Source: JAIRLS01 sp031551455
Lineage (GTDB): Bacteria; Bacteroidota; Bacteroidia; Bacteroidales; UBA4181
Direction: 5' to 3'
DNA: 16,494 nt
Assembly: GCA_031551455.1 (NCBI GenBank)
Contig: JAVBNP010000302.1
Span: 1 to 16,494, forward strand
Positions within the stretch are counted from its first letter, which is position 1. Each line of letters starts with the position of its first letter. Position numbers and translations under genes: made by a program. The notes beneath the pieces are model-generated. The model worked only from the letters and a program-made list of their open reading frames with translations, was not told the DNA's origin and searched no databases. This document shows positions 16,001 to 16,494 of the stretch, piece after piece.

Positions 16001-16137
16001 AAAGAGGTTGTTCAAAAAGTTCGAAATCACGGCTGAATTACAAATTCAGCCGAACGTTAATACTTGTTTTACAGAACAGTATCGTTGAGCGGAATTTGCA
16101 ATTCCGCTCGAAAAATGACTTTTTGAACAACCTCTTT
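16001..16137. mobile_element. MITE-like element with 20-bp terminal inverted repeats and two internal hairpins
   Basis: Positions 16001-16020 and 16118-16137 are perfect 20-bp inverted repeats whose inner part reads GAGGTTGTTCAAAAAGT. Inside are two perfect 10-bp stems with 3-nt loops: CGGCTGAATT/AATTCAGCCG (16030-16052) and GAGCGGAATT/AATTCCGCTC (16087-16109). The 137-bp unit has no coding capacity. The ends resemble, in style, terminal repeats of transposase-bearing elements in Bacteroidales, so it may be a non-autonomous element or a REP-like repeat. I see no clear target-site duplication (left flank CTGTAG, right flank TGCATC). It sits between the serine hydrolase promoter region and the purC 3' end. 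Confidence 0.6.
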
Positions 16138-16187
16138 TGCATCCGGTGACAGCAAAGCTTAAAAAGAGTGATCCGGAAATCGAAACA

Positions 16188-16494
16188 CTAAAGCAGTTTC
16201 GCCAAACACTCCGTCACGTTCTTTTCGATACGTTGCGTAAGATTGTCCGTGTCGGCTTTTTGGAAGGTCTCTCCCGTGATATTCTCGTACAATTCGATAT
16301 ATCGTTCGGATACTTGATTGACGTAATCATCGGTCATTTCGGGAACCCGTTGTCCTTCCTGTCCTTGAAATCCGTTTTCGATGAGCCATTGGCGAACGAA
16401 TTCTTTCGAAAGTTGTTTTTGTTGCTCGCCGTTTGTCAAACGCTCTTCGTAACCTTTGGCATAGAAATAACGCGATGAATCGGGCGTGTGAATT
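16188..16494 (-). CDS. purC: Phosphoribosylaminoimidazole-succinocarboxamide synthase, C-terminal part
   Basis: A partial gene. The last 101 codons are visible and the 5' part lies beyond the right edge. The reading contains TPDSSRYFYAKGYEER, then SKEFVRQWLIENGFQGQEG and the conserved tail VSERYIELYENITGE. This matches the C-terminal region of SAICAR synthase as found in Bacteroidota (family length there about 310). The enzyme joins aspartate to CAIR with ATP in purine biosynthesis. The in-frame TTG near 16437 is internal, since conserved sequence continues upstream of it. It ends with TAG at 16190-16188. No terminator is evident before the inverted-repeat element 50 bp downstream. Confidence 0.93.
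   Translation of the reverse strand, partial: IHTPDSSRYFYAKGYEERLTNGEQQKQLSKEFVRQWLIENGFQGQEGQRVPEMTDDYVNQVSERYIELYENITGETFQKADTDNLTQRIEKNVTECLAKLL

Noticed and set aside
16188..16439. A separate 83-residue protein starting at TTG
   Set aside because: The frame continues to the window edge with conserved PurC sequence (PDSSRYFYA), so it is the 3' end of purC.

Overview
The window looks like a chromosomal segment of a Bacteroidales bacterium (phylum Bacteroidota). The family cannot be fixed from sequence alone. The signs are the thrS-infC-rpmI-rplT order, several lipoprotein and Sec signal peptides typical of the phylum, a two-domain M16 peptidase with the Bacteroidota-type insertion, a DUF7935-like membrane protein, mostly weak Shine-Dalgarno sequences, and matches to the phylum's TAnnTTTG -7 promoter box upstream of several genes. 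I see no tRNA, rRNA, CRISPR array, prophage or intact insertion sequence.

Layout, left to right. Positions 1-175 hold no convincing gene, only a small terminator-like hairpin. A PhzF-family isomerase gene (176-1081, +) converges on a two-gene minus-strand operon. That operon encodes a hemerythrin-domain protein of the RIC/YtfE type and, with an ATGA overlap, a LuxR/NarL-type regulator whose receiver domain appears to have lost its phosphoacceptor aspartate. Divergent from it is a plus-strand operon of three tightly spaced genes: an outer-membrane porin, an imelysin-family lipoprotein and a di-haem (DUF1111/DHOR) lipoprotein. This looks like a periplasmic iron or redox system. The porin reading frame is interrupted by two in-frame TAA codons six bases apart, at two positions where GAA (Glu) is expected. 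The rest of the frame is intact.

The operon ends at a strong terminator (6715-6744). Next comes about 245 bp of small palindromes that look like dispersed intergenic repeats, then a long bidirectional terminator (6990-7029). From there to about 15.95 kb all genes are on the minus strand. They are the translation operon thrS-infC-rpmI-rplT, a large secreted M16 peptidase, a DUF7935-like membrane protein, a nitroreductase and a secreted serine hydrolase of the beta-lactamase/penicillin-binding-protein fold. A 137-bp element with perfect 20-bp terminal inverted repeats and two internal hairpins (16001-16137) lies between the hydrolase and the 3' part of purC, which runs off the right edge.

The most unusual points are the double nonsense in the porin gene, the pairing of a hemerythrin/degenerate-receiver operon with the divergent iron-type operon, and the two palindrome-rich intergenic elements.
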